From positions 524,001 to 588,000 of the forward strand of contig NZ_CP118735.1 of assembly GCF_032595075.1 (NCBI RefSeq): 64,000 nt of DNA, written 5' to 3'. The notes under the pieces were generated by a model, which did not search any database, had not been told where the DNA came from, and saw only the letters and a list, made by a program, of their open reading frames with translations. A program made the translations under genes and the position numbers. Shown here piece after piece: positions 36,016 to 43,837 of the stretch; the stretch's first letter is position 1; each line of letters opens with the position of its first letter. Source of the stretch: Streptococcus sp. 29887. GTDB lineage: Bacteria; Bacillota; Bacilli; Lactobacillales; Streptococcaceae.

Positions 36016-36346
36016 TTTTGAAGAATTGAAAAATAAAGTTGTCCATTGGGCATTAGAGAGGGATTTACATGAGGCAGACCCTAAAATCCAATGGATGCGA
36101 GTGACAGAAGAAGTCGGTGAAATCCGAGATGTGTTATTAAAACCAACCAAGTTCGAGAATCCAGAGCGAGCACTAAAAGATGCGCTCGGTGATTCCTTGG
36201 TCACTTTGATTGTACTGGCCTATCAGTTGCGATTGGATTTGGTCGATTGTCTAGAAGTCGCATACGACGAAATCAAAGACCGTAAGGGACGGATGGTGAA
36301 TGGTACGTTTGTGAAAGAGGAGGATTTGAAAGGGCGGGGAGATTAG
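36008..36346 (+). CDS. MazG-like nucleotide pyrophosphohydrolase
   Basis: This is a 112-residue all-helical protein with the metal-binding pattern EEVGEI followed by KDALGDSLVTLIVLA, as in MazG-like NTP pyrophosphatases. Phage MazG-like enzymes are thought to adjust nucleotide or alarmone pools. It lies directly after rusA. Confidence 0.78.
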   Translation: MSNFEELKNKVVHWALERDLHEADPKIQWMRVTEEVGEIRDVLLKPTKFENPERALKDALGDSLVTLIVLAYQLRLDLVDCLEVAYDEIKDRKGRMVNGTFVKEEDLKGRGD

Positions 36347-36348
36347 TA

Positions 36349-36558
36349 TTGGAATGGATTGACCTAGCACTTTCTACACCCACAAACAAATCGGGTATTA
36401 TTGCCAAAATAGATAACGACGGATATACATACCCACATTACAGCTTAAAACGTAATAAAGCTGTATCAGTTATTGATGTTTTAGCAATCCAACGTGATTG
36501 CGATAGAGTCGGGATAGCATTAGCGGATGTCTATCCTAGGCAGATTACATTATTTTAG
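36349..36558 (+). CDS. Hypothetical phage protein
   Basis: This 69-residue protein starts with TTG at 36349, because the ATG 5 bases later is out of frame; GGGCGGGGAG is the ribosome-binding site. No motif recognised. Confidence 0.55.
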   Translation: MEWIDLALSTPTNKSGIIAKIDNDGYTYPHYSLKRNKAVSVIDVLAIQRDCDRVGIALADVYPRQITLF

Positions 36559-36570
36559 GAGGGGGAGTTG

Positions 36571-36777
36571 ATGTTAGTCGATGAAATTATAACAACCTGT
36601 CACAAAATCAACACCAAGCCCAATATCCATCTCGGAGAGGTGCAGGACGTGTACGAGTCCAAGGATGGGCAGATGCGGTATTACGTTAACAGGAAGAATG
36701 GTGTCGCCTATCTATACGCCACACAGGAAAGAGGAAAGCAATGGGTCTTGTCAGATTGTACACAGAAGAAGAACTAG
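36571..36777 (+). CDS. Hypothetical phage protein
   Basis: This 68-residue protein contains VQDVYESKDGQMRYYVNRKN. AGGAGGGGG supports the ATG at 36571, and an in-frame TTG lies one codon earlier. Its end overlaps the next gene by 37 bases. Function unknown. Confidence 0.6.
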   Translation: MLVDEIITTCHKINTKPNIHLGEVQDVYESKDGQMRYYVNRKNGVAYLYATQERGKQWVLSDCTQKKN

Positions 36778-37319
36778 ATTATCTTTGGCTGGCTATCGAA
36801 GATAAAGAGAGCAATTATGAAGACGTGGCTGCTTTACTTGGTCGTACAGTATGCGGTGTGAAAGGTAAGGTTTGGAAACTTACAAAAGGAACCAATAAAG
36901 GTGGATTAGTTAGACGACCTTGGACATCGGATGAGATTGACGAATTACGTCAATTGTATCCAATTCTGCCTATGGAAGCTGTTTGTGAGAGATTGAAACG
37001 GACCAAAAGTGCTATTAAGACACAAGTTGTCCGATTAGGTATTCGCAAGCATGAGATGATTTATCGCGACGAAGATGAAATCAGATATTTAGCAGAACAA
37101 GGGTTATCATACCGTGAGATAGCTGAGCGGACTGGTGGGACGGTCAAAAATTTAAGAAACTATGCTTACGAGCACGGTATCAAGGTCCAACCAGAAAAAC
37201 GGAGCGACAACCATCCTTGGCGATTGGATGCGGAAAAGATATTTGCCCAGAAAGAACGTTGGAGAAAGGAACATTTGGAGGAAACAGATGAAGAAGCAGG
37301 AAGCGTTAAAACGAATTGA
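36741..37319 (+). CDS. SANT/HTH-type DNA-binding protein
   Basis: This 192-residue protein has three helix-turn-helix-like units: LDYLWLAIEDKESNYEDVAA, then WTSDEIDELRQLYPILPMEA with RTKSAIKTQVVRLGI, then GLSYREIAERTGGTVKNLRN. It probably binds DNA and acts as a regulator in the middle genes. The C-terminal 30 residues are charged. It overlaps the DUF1642 gene by 32 bases. Confidence 0.68.
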   Translation: MGLVRLYTEEELDYLWLAIEDKESNYEDVAALLGRTVCGVKGKVWKLTKGTNKGGLVRRPWTSDEIDELRQLYPILPMEAVCERLKRTKSAIKTQVVRLGIRKHEMIYRDEDEIRYLAEQGLSYREIAERTGGTVKNLRNYAYEHGIKVQPEKRSDNHPWRLDAEKIFAQKERWRKEHLEETDEEAGSVKTN

Positions 37320-37842
37320 ACAAATGGGAGAGTATGAACGTTTTGTAGATGAACCAATATCAAAGGCATCGGTATTAAATATCATCTCCCAAATCCACGA
37401 ACCGCAGAAGGTTGTGGTGCCGAAGTATGTGGCGGAGTGGATAGATACATTAGATGAACATGGTCTGTTCGGTCTCAATTATGATGTTGTTGACGAATCT
37501 GTTTGGAATTGGGTTTACAAAAATTATGATTGCAATGTAAAAAAACTACACTTAGCTTATCTTTATGGCTACGAGATTGAGCGGGAGAAGCTATACACGG
37601 TCGAGATACCAGGCCCAAATTGCCTAGATGTGGTCACATTTTTGTGTAAAGAAAATGGAAAGGTATTTATTGGAGGTGATATCTTTTGGGATGAGCTACC
37701 CAACTATAACTGGAAAAAAGACCCAGATAATCAACTCACCGAATCCGAAATTAAACAGGATTTTGAGTGGGCTTGGCAGTTTGCGAAAGAGGTGAAGGCA
37801 GAAAATGACGACCAACGTTGTCCAATTCATACCGAAACATGA
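37288..37842 (+). CDS. DUF1642 family phage protein
   Basis: This 184-residue protein contains the family blocks VPKYVAEWIDTLDEHGLFGL and EKLYTVEIPGPNCLD. The start at 37288 (MKKQEALKRIEQMGEYE) follows GGAGGAAAC. Function is unknown. It overlaps the next gene by 38 bases. Confidence 0.8.
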   Translation: MKKQEALKRIEQMGEYERFVDEPISKASVLNIISQIHEPQKVVVPKYVAEWIDTLDEHGLFGLNYDVVDESVWNWVYKNYDCNVKKLHLAYLYGYEIEREKLYTVEIPGPNCLDVVTFLCKENGKVFIGGDIFWDELPNYNWKKDPDNQLTESEIKQDFEWAWQFAKEVKAENDDQRCPIHTET

Positions 37843-38062
37843 TATATGCCATGAATGCTACAAGAGAAGAGCAATAAAGTTGTGTGATTTTATAATTGGT
37901 CAGACAGGAATAACATTCTATCGAAGTTTCAGTTTATTTAAAAATCAGCAACCAAGGTTTCTTACCTGTGACAAGCAACTCTGTGATAATTGTTCTAACA
38001 GATTTCACGGTATGGATTTATGTAAAAATCACAACAAAAAAATGACAGGAGGCAGAAAATGA
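37805..38062 (+). CDS. Small cysteine-rich (zinc-binding) phage protein
   Basis: This 85-residue protein has CHECYKRR near residue 15, and CDKQLCDNC followed by CKNHNKK near the C-terminus. This suggests one or two zinc sites. Overlap with the next ATG is ATGA. Function unknown. Confidence 0.65.
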   Translation: MTTNVVQFIPKHDICHECYKRRAIKLCDFIIGQTGITFYRSFSLFKNQQPRFLTCDKQLCDNCSNRFHGMDLCKNHNKKMTGGRK

Positions 38063-38196
38063 TACCGAAAATTGAGACCTGCGAAGAATGCGGGTGCAAG
38101 TACAAAGAGGGCACATCGGACTATAGCAGTATCTTTCAGACAGGGTACTGTGGCGATTGTTTGGTTGAACGTGTAGAAAGAGGAGAAGAATGGTAG
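38059..38196 (+). CDS. Small zinc-ribbon phage protein
   Basis: This 45-residue ORF holds CEECGCKYKEG and GYCGDCL, a compact zinc ribbon. The start is coupled to the preceding stop, and its end overlaps the YopX-like gene by 7 bases. AGGAGGCAG is upstream. Confidence 0.6.
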   Translation: MIPKIETCEECGCKYKEGTSDYSSIFQTGYCGDCLVERVERGEEW

Positions 38197-38588
38197 TACC
38201 GAAGTTTAGAGGAGTGTCAATTTCAGACAATAATAAAGGTCAATGGATGTATGGTAACCTGATTATAGATGGGAACTATGCTTATATCGTGAATGGTGTC
38301 ATTGAGAGTAACGACCAGTACATCACTATCGCTGAATGGCGTCCAGTAGACCCTAAAACTATTGGAGCATCCACAGAGGTGTTTGATAAAAATGGCAAGG
38401 AGATTTTTGAGGGAGATGTGGTTAATATTTTTGATGAAAAGTTGTCGAAAATCTATTATTCAGAAGGAGCTTTTTGTGTAGAGGTTCTGAATGGAGGAAC
38501 ACCTTTACACGTCTATTTATCCGACCACCTTGAACTCATCGGCAACATCTATGAGAATCCGGAATTGGTGGAGGCAACCAATGACTAA
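38190..38588 (+). CDS. YopX-family phage protein
   Basis: This 132-residue protein resembles the YopX family common in Firmicute phages: FRGVSISDNNKGQWMYGNLI, IAEWRPVDPKTIGASTE, VFDKNGKEIFEGDVV and the end HLELIGNIYENPEL. Function unknown. AGGAGAAG precedes the start. Confidence 0.85.
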   Translation: MVVPKFRGVSISDNNKGQWMYGNLIIDGNYAYIVNGVIESNDQYITIAEWRPVDPKTIGASTEVFDKNGKEIFEGDVVNIFDEKLSKIYYSEGAFCVEVLNGGTPLHVYLSDHLELIGNIYENPELVEATND

Positions 38589-38793
38589 CGAAAAACTAGG
38601 CGTGCTTCTGGTCGATGTGCCAGAGCCGAGCATGTGGGAGTATACCTATGTCGAATTAGATGATGACAGAGATAGGTTTAGCATTGAAGATACTGCAGTA
38701 GTAAAGGTGGTATCTCAATTCGGGTACAAATGCACCCAAGAAGAAGCAAAGAAATACCCACAATTTCGGTGGGTAGCGTTGGAGGATTTATGA
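38581..38793 (+). CDS. Small hypothetical phage protein
   Basis: This 70-residue acidic protein starts at MTNEKLGVLLVDVPEPS and contains SIEDTAVVKVVSQFGYKCTQ. It overlaps the YopX-like gene and the following HTH gene by 8 and 4 bases. No function recognised. Confidence 0.55.
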   Translation: MTNEKLGVLLVDVPEPSMWEYTYVELDDDRDRFSIEDTAVVKVVSQFGYKCTQEEAKKYPQFRWVALEDL

Positions 38794-39320
38794 TTAAACG
38801 GCATAGATTTAACAAACACGCACCGAAACCCGAGCCAGAACCGTATGCAGAAGGCACATTGAAAGGTCTACGGTTGAAGCTTGGCATGACGCAGAAAGAG
38901 CTTGCGGAACTATTGGAAGTCCCTAAAACAACTATATGTCATTGGGAACGCAAACATACCAATCCGCCTGATGTTATACATAAATTGCAGAAGATGCACG
39001 AAGATACTAAAGACCATATCAAAGACGATGGTGTAGACATCATTGAAAAACTCAGTTACCTTAAACATCGGCTCGGAATATCATATGACAGCCTGGCTCA
39101 ATTGGTTGGAGCTAGCCATGGAACGTCTGTCAAAGATTGGATGGACGGTGCAAAAACAAAATTGAAATATGTAGCAGAAATCAATCGCATGTATGATGAG
39201 TTAAAAGGCCAAAGTAGACCGAAACTCCGAAAACACAGACCGACTTTCTGTCAGCTAGACCCACTTGACAAGACTTCGTGGAAAGTGAAAATTGAAAATC
39301 CGGTTATTGCGTGGCGGTAA
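38790..39320 (+). CDS. HTH-containing phage protein
   Basis: An XRE helix-turn-helix (GMTQKELAELLEVPKTTICH) is followed by a second HTH-like unit (GISYDSLAQLVGASHGTSVK). It is 176 residues, with the ATG at 38790 after GGAGGA. It may regulate the switch from middle to late genes. It is the last gene before a 330-base non-coding stretch. Confidence 0.7.
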   Translation: MIKRHRFNKHAPKPEPEPYAEGTLKGLRLKLGMTQKELAELLEVPKTTICHWERKHTNPPDVIHKLQKMHEDTKDHIKDDGVDIIEKLSYLKHRLGISYDSLAQLVGASHGTSVKDWMDGAKTKLKYVAEINRMYDELKGQSRPKLRKHRPTFCQLDPLDKTSWKVKIENPVIAWR

Positions 39321-39650
39321 TGTCAGGCCTACCGATTGTCACAGGTCGGTTGGTCATTCTGCCAAAAATAAAAAAAGAAGGAGGAACTCCTTTGCGAAAT
39401 AAATATACACATTATTGGACCAATGGCAGTACGGTCAGCCACAAATAACATTTAACTTTACAGTCGTTGTCCCTTGTGGATTGTGGTAAAACAAGGGAAA
39501 TACCGCAAATAAAGAAAGGAAACAATCTTAAATATTTCACCGTCCAAAACCCTATTGCGGTACGGGTTGAGGACAAAATAAAAAAGCCAGCACACTTGTA
39601 CTGACTGTGAGTAAAACCTAAAACTATTATATCACAAAAGGAGTACGGCA
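39321..39650. other. Non-coding stretch with hairpins before arpU
   Basis: No credible gene was found. Several stems are visible: ACCGA/TCGGT near 39332-39352, AAGGAG/CTCCTT near 39378-39392, CCCTTGT (39471-39477) with ACAAGGG (39491-39497), and the longer-range TACCGCAA (39501-39508) with TTGCGGTA (39555-39562). An 18-codon TTG frame at 39392 has a Shine-Dalgarno-like sequence but is too short to call. Confidence 0.5.
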
Positions 39651-40091
39651 GTGCGGTTATTTAAAGAAATAGATAAGTATTTTACGAAAAAGAACGCTTA
39701 CGAAGTGCTAGAATTATACAGACGGTACGCCAGAATGGCTGGCGAGGAATACACACCAAAATTGACCGCCACGTACTCTTTTGAACCAAAATCAAGTGGA
39801 TTTACTAACAAAGCTACTGAAATTCAGGTCACGAATAGAGTTGCTGCGTGCGACGAGTTAGAAGAAATCACCAAAGCGATTAACAGAGTTATAGACCCGT
39901 ACATTAGGCAGATACTGATTGAGAAGTATTGCAAATGGCACATTAAGCAAGATAAAGCTATCTATACCGATTTAGGGTATTCTGAAAGCGAGTTTTATCG
40001 TATGCTCGAGCGTGGAGCGATTGAGTTCGCCGAGAATTACCGTGGTGGTGAGTTACTGGTCTTTCGTAAGTTTTTGGGAGACATTTGCTAG
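39651..40091 (+). CDS. ArpU-family late transcription regulator
   Basis: This 146-residue protein is of the ArpU/RinA-like type that switches on late genes in Gram-positive phages. The recognisable part is PYIRQILIEKYCKWHIKQDK then DLGYSESEFYRMLERGAIEF, a sigma-like helix-turn-helix. GTG at 39651 follows AAAGGAG. It lies just before the tRNA and terminase region, where such regulators act. Confidence 0.8.
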   Translation: MRLFKEIDKYFTKKNAYEVLELYRRYARMAGEEYTPKLTATYSFEPKSSGFTNKATEIQVTNRVAACDELEEITKAINRVIDPYIRQILIEKYCKWHIKQDKAIYTDLGYSESEFYRMLERGAIEFAENYRGGELLVFRKFLGDIC

Positions 40092-40229
40092 TAACTTGCA
40101 AGTGAATGAGCGTTTTTATGTAGTAAAATAGTATTATCGGATACCGAGAAGAGATATGTATTTACATTTTTCAGTCATTATTAATTGACAACCAATCTCC
40201 TTAGAAAATCGAACTCGGTATCTATTTCG
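40092..40229. other. Non-coding leader upstream of phage tRNA
   Basis: GATACCGAG (40140-40148) and CTCGGTATC (40214-40222) are exact inverted repeats 65 bases apart, framing a T-rich segment and ending just before the tRNA-Ser. This could be an RNA stem or part of the cos/pac region ahead of the terminase genes. No open reading frame of interest. Confidence 0.4.
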
Positions 40230-40319
40230 GGAGAGTTGGCAGAGTTGGTCGAATGCGCCCGTTTGCTAGACGGGTGGCCGCCTACGTGCGGTCCGTAGGT
40301 TCGAATCCCACACTCTCCT
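40230..40319 (+). tRNA. Phage-encoded tRNA-Ser (GCT)
   Basis: The cloverleaf has acceptor GGAGAGT/ACTCTCC, anticodon stem CCCGT/ACGGG with loop TTGCTAG (anticodon GCT at 40265-40267), a long variable arm with CCGC/GCGG as expected of serine tRNAs, and a T arm with TTCGAAT. The T stem has one A-C mismatch and the discriminator base is T. CCA is not encoded. It would read AGC/AGU codons. Confidence 0.85.
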
Positions 40320-40322
40320 TTC

Positions 40323-40428
40323 GGGAACATGAGCCAAGATTGGAAATTGGCAAGGGTAGCGCCCTGAGCAAGTCCGTGTGACGTCCACGGCATAACGCTA
40401 TGTGCAGGTTCGATTCCTGCTGTTCCCG
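40323..40428 (+). ncRNA. tRNA-like RNA with extra hairpins
   Basis: A 7-bp acceptor stem GGGAACA/TGTTCCC and a standard T arm (GCAGG-TTCGATT-CCTGC) are clear. Between them lie four hairpins instead of two or three: GCCAA/TTGGC, GGG/CCC with 5-base loop, CCGTG/CACGG with a 7-base loop TGACGTC, and CATA/TATG. If the 7-base loop is the anticodon loop, position 33 is G, not U. At 106 bases it is not a normal tRNA; it may be a decoy, processed element or degenerate tRNA. Confidence 0.6.
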
Positions 40429-40602
40429 TTAAGGCGATATGGCAGTCAACTGTTACAGCGTGCCTAAGTCGTTATAATGTGGTGGCAACCTGGTTGGAAA
40501 CAGCACAATTCTTAGATGTGTCAACAGTAACATCGCAAACCCACACAGCTTAGTTGGAAGTCTAAGCAAAGTCACACAACGAAGTGTGGCTTTTTATTTT
40601 AC
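40429..40602 (+). ncRNA. Structured region ending in a terminator before terS
   Basis: GCGAT (near 40434) can pair with ATCGC (near 40537), and ACTGTT with AACAGT inside it. A CTTAG/CTAAG hairpin follows. The segment ends with AGTCACAC/GTGTGGCT and TTTTTATTTT (40570-40600), a good terminator that would close the tRNA transcript. No protein-coding frame. Confidence 0.45.
40570..40600 (+). terminator. Terminator upstream of terS
   Basis: The stem AGTCACAC/GTGTGGCT with loop AACGAA is followed by TTTTTATTTT. Late transcription of terS must start beyond it or read through, perhaps under ArpU control. Confidence 0.75.
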
Positions 40603-40619
40603 AGAAAGGTGGTAGAAAA

Positions 40620-41054
40620 TTGAGCAAATTAACGCTTAAACAACAACGTTTTGCAGATGAGTATATCATCTGCGGAAATGCGACTGAAGCAGCAATTAGG
40701 GCTGGGTATGCAAAGCGTTCGGCCCAGCAAGTTGGAAGTGAAAACTTGTTAAAACCTGTTATCAAAGCCTATATCGACGAACGGCTGGAGGAGCTGAAAT
40801 CAGAAAAGGTTGCTGATCAGCAGGAAGTGCTTGAGTACCTCACATCAGTCATGCGAGGTCAGACTCAGGAACAGACACTGTGCAGTATAGGCGAGCTTGG
40901 TCAGCAGGTCATAGATATTGATGTCGGAGCTAAGGATAGAATTAAGGCTGCTGAATTGATTGGCAAACGATACGGTATCTGGACAGATAAGCAAGAAATC
41001 ACTCAACGAACGATTGAAATCAAGGTAGGTGAGTGGGATGCTGACGAAGACTAG
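40620..41054 (+). CDS. terS: Terminase small subunit
   Basis: This 144-residue DNA-recognition subunit of the packaging motor has the signature LTLKQQRFADEYIICGNATE, AAIRAGYAKRSAQQVGSENL (HTH). TTG at 40620 (LSKLTLKQQ) fits the family N-terminus, with AGAAAGGTGG upstream. It overlaps terL by 17 bases. Confidence 0.92.
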   Translation: MSKLTLKQQRFADEYIICGNATEAAIRAGYAKRSAQQVGSENLLKPVIKAYIDERLEELKSEKVADQQEVLEYLTSVMRGQTQEQTLCSIGELGQQVIDIDVGAKDRIKAAELIGKRYGIWTDKQEITQRTIEIKVGEWDADED

Positions 41055-42318
41055 ACCTAAAATCAATATCGTCATTAACTATCCCAGCAGAGTCTTCAAT
41101 AAGCACATCTACGACAAGCTCTACGACTACTCGACATTTACCGAGGTACATTACGGTGGAGCATCTTCTGGAAAGAGTCACGGAGTCATCCAAAAGGTCG
41201 TCTTTAAAGCGTGTCAGGACTGGAAGCATCCTCGTAAGATTTTATTTCTGCGAAAGGTTGGGGCCACAGTCTATGATTCGATTTTTGAGGATGTCAAGCA
41301 ATGTCTTGATTATTTTCAGATTCTGGATAAGTGCAAGGTTAATAATTCAGCCTATCGGATTGAGCTGCCAAACGGTGCTCAATTTATTTTCAAGGGTCTA
41401 GATAACCCAGAGAAAATCAAGTCCATCAAAGGTATTTCGGACGTGGTCATGGAAGAAGCGTCGGAGTTTACTTTGGATGATTACACACAACTTACACTAC
41501 GTTTGAGGGATAAGAAGCACAAAATGAAACAGATTTTTTTGATGTTTAACCCGGTATCTAAAGTTAACTGGGTCTATAATGCATTTTTTGTTAAAAAACC
41601 TAAAAATACCGTTGTCTATCAGACGACATATAAAGATAATCGTTTCTTGGACAAAATAACTCGTGAAAACATCGAGGAGCTGGCTAACAGAAATGAAGCA
41701 TATTACAAGATTTATGCCCTGGGGGAATTTGCAACTCTAGACAAGTTGGTGTTTCCAAAATATGAGAAAAAGTTGCTCAACAAGGACAACATGAGGCATC
41801 TGCCGTCCTACTTTGGTCTTGACTACGGTTTCATCAATGATCCGTCAGCATTCCTGCATGTCAAGATTGATGATGAAAACCGAAAGCTCTACATCATGGA
41901 AGAGTATGTGAGAAAGAACCTGACGAACGACAAAATATCTGAAGTTATTCAAAGCCTCGGATATGCCAAGGAGGAAATCAGGGCGGACTCGGCCGAGAAG
42001 AAATCCAACCAGGAATTAAGAAACTCTGGCATACCTCGAATCATCGACGCTAAGAAAGGTCCTGGGTCGGTCATGCAGGGCATCCAGTATATCTTGCAAT
42101 ATGACATCGTAGTAGATGAACGTTGCGTGAAGACCATTGAAGAGCTTGAGAACTATACTTGGAAGAAGGACAAGGCTACGAATGAGTACATCAATGAGCC
42201 TGTTGATAGTTACAACCACTGCTTAGATGCGGTTAGATATGCTATCCAAGATAGAATTTATAAGCAGAAGAAATCACAAAAAGAAAGATTAAGAAATGCT
42301 ATTAGGGCTTTTCGCTAG
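41038..42318 (+). CDS. terL: Terminase large subunit (PBSX-like)
   Basis: This is the packaging ATPase/nuclease. Walker A-like YGGASSGKSHG, Walker B-like SDVVMEEASEF and the nuclease part with LDYGFINDPSAFLHV and RADSAEKKS are visible. ATG at 41038 is used; an in-frame GTG lies 9 bases upstream. About 426 residues, as usual for PBSX-type enzymes. Confidence 0.93.
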   Translation: MLTKTRPKINIVINYPSRVFNKHIYDKLYDYSTFTEVHYGGASSGKSHGVIQKVVFKACQDWKHPRKILFLRKVGATVYDSIFEDVKQCLDYFQILDKCKVNNSAYRIELPNGAQFIFKGLDNPEKIKSIKGISDVVMEEASEFTLDDYTQLTLRLRDKKHKMKQIFLMFNPVSKVNWVYNAFFVKKPKNTVVYQTTYKDNRFLDKITRENIEELANRNEAYYKIYALGEFATLDKLVFPKYEKKLLNKDNMRHLPSYFGLDYGFINDPSAFLHVKIDDENRKLYIMEEYVRKNLTNDKISEVIQSLGYAKEEIRADSAEKKSNQELRNSGIPRIIDAKKGPGSVMQGIQYILQYDIVVDERCVKTIEELENYTWKKDKATNEYINEPVDSYNHCLDAVRYAIQDRIYKQKKSQKERLRNAIRAFR

Positions 42319-42328
42319 GAGGTGAGAG

Positions 42329-43837
42329 ATGGAAGTAGAGTTTTTGAAAGGCACTCGTTTTGTTCAACTAGCCAACGAGCAGATAATTATGCTGCAGGAA
42401 GATTTTGATGCAATTGAATGGGCGTCGCAAGAGTGGATCAAACAATTACAACGGTACGTGTCAACCCACAGAACTAACCAACTGCCTCGATTGCAAGAGC
42501 TCAAGCGGTACTATCTGGGAGATAATAACATTAATTACCGTCCAGCTAAGACCGATGAGTATGCCGCCGATAACCGTATTTCAAGCGATTTTGCTAAATA
42601 TATCACTACTTTCGAACAGGGCTATATGCTTGGTCAACCGGTAGAGTACGAGAATGCAGACGAGGAACTGTTGGTCAAAATCAAGGAATTTAGCGACCAG
42701 AACAACGAAGAGTACCACAATGTACTCATCAAGAAAGATTTATCAATCTATGGTCGTGCTTACGAATTGATTATGCCTTATCGAAAAGATGATAAGTCGC
42801 AAGTCTTGGTGAAATTGTACAAATTTGATCCAGAAAAGACTTTTGTCATCTATGACGACGGATATGATAAGCAATCTCTCATGGCAGTCAATTACTACAA
42901 TATTGACTATGGTATGGGACATAAAAAATTCATTATCAAGGTTTATACGGCAAACGCAATCTACACCTATGTTGACGATAATCAGCAAGTCACAGGTATG
43001 ACATTGACCAACGAGGAACCTCATTATTTGCGAGGTGTCCCTATAAACGAATATAGCAACAATGAGGATAGGACAGGGGCATTTGAAGCAGTCCTAGATA
43101 ACATAGATGCTTATGACTTATCACAGTCAGAATTGGCCAATTTCCAGCAAAACAGTAACGATGCGCTATTGGTTATCATCGGCAATCCTCATACGGGTAG
43201 TGAGGAAGATTTTGACGAAGATGGGAATCTTAATCCTAACGGGGCCTTGGCAGTGACAAAAAGCTTTAAAGAAGCTCAAATCGTGTTACTTGATGACAAT
43301 CCTAACCCAGACGGAGCTCAGCCGAATGCATTTTACTTAGTCAAGGAATACGATTCATCAGGGGCGGAAGCTTACAAAAAACGCCTTGTAGCTGATATCC
43401 TTCGATTCACGTTTACACCAGACACCAACGATGACAACTTCGCTGGCACGCAATCTGGTGTGGCTATGAGATATAAACTCATGGGCTCGGAGAATTACCG
43501 TGGAATGTCAGAAAAGTTATTCCGTAAGGGATTGATGAGACGACTACGGCTCGCAGTCAATGTCTGGGCAATCCGTGGGTCAGAAGCTACAAACTACGAT
43601 GCGATTAACCAAACGAATATCGTATTCACTCCGAATCTACCTGCGAACGATAATGAGTTGATCGAGCAAATCAAGGCTTTATACGGCATTATCAGCGATG
43701 AGACTTTGTTCAGTTTGCTATCTTCATTCACTGGGGTAGATGCTGAAGAGGAGCTGAAGCGTTTGAAGGCCCAGGAGCCAGAAGTGGAGCCACAGCCACG
43801 GATTGTAGGTGAGAAAGATGACCAAGAATCACAATGA
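42329..43837 (+). CDS. Portal protein (SPP1-like)
   Basis: This 502-residue protein forms the dodecameric DNA gate at one capsid vertex. Family blocks include YYLGDNNINYRPAKTDEYAA, RISSDFAKYITTFEQGYMLG and AGTQSGVAMRYKLMGSEN. It follows terL and overlaps the MuF gene by 20 bases. Confidence 0.93.
   Translation: MEVEFLKGTRFVQLANEQIIMLQEDFDAIEWASQEWIKQLQRYVSTHRTNQLPRLQELKRYYLGDNNINYRPAKTDEYAADNRISSDFAKYITTFEQGYMLGQPVEYENADEELLVKIKEFSDQNNEEYHNVLIKKDLSIYGRAYELIMPYRKDDKSQVLVKLYKFDPEKTFVIYDDGYDKQSLMAVNYYNIDYGMGHKKFIIKVYTANAIYTYVDDNQQVTGMTLTNEEPHYLRGVPINEYSNNEDRTGAFEAVLDNIDAYDLSQSELANFQQNSNDALLVIIGNPHTGSEEDFDEDGNLNPNGALAVTKSFKEAQIVLLDDNPNPDGAQPNAFYLVKEYDSSGAEAYKKRLVADILRFTFTPDTNDDNFAGTQSGVAMRYKLMGSENYRGMSEKLFRKGLMRRLRLAVNVWAIRGSEATNYDAINQTNIVFTPNLPANDNELIEQIKALYGIISDETLFSLLSSFTGVDAEEELKRLKAQEPEVEPQPRIVGEKDDQESQ

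Noticed and set aside
39392..39448. 18-codon TTG frame with AAGGAGG upstream
   Set aside because: The Shine-Dalgarno is part of a perfect hairpin and the peptide is very short.
40181..40393. Minus-strand frame across the tRNA region
   Set aside because: It overlaps a clear tRNA and a tRNA-like RNA and has no homology.
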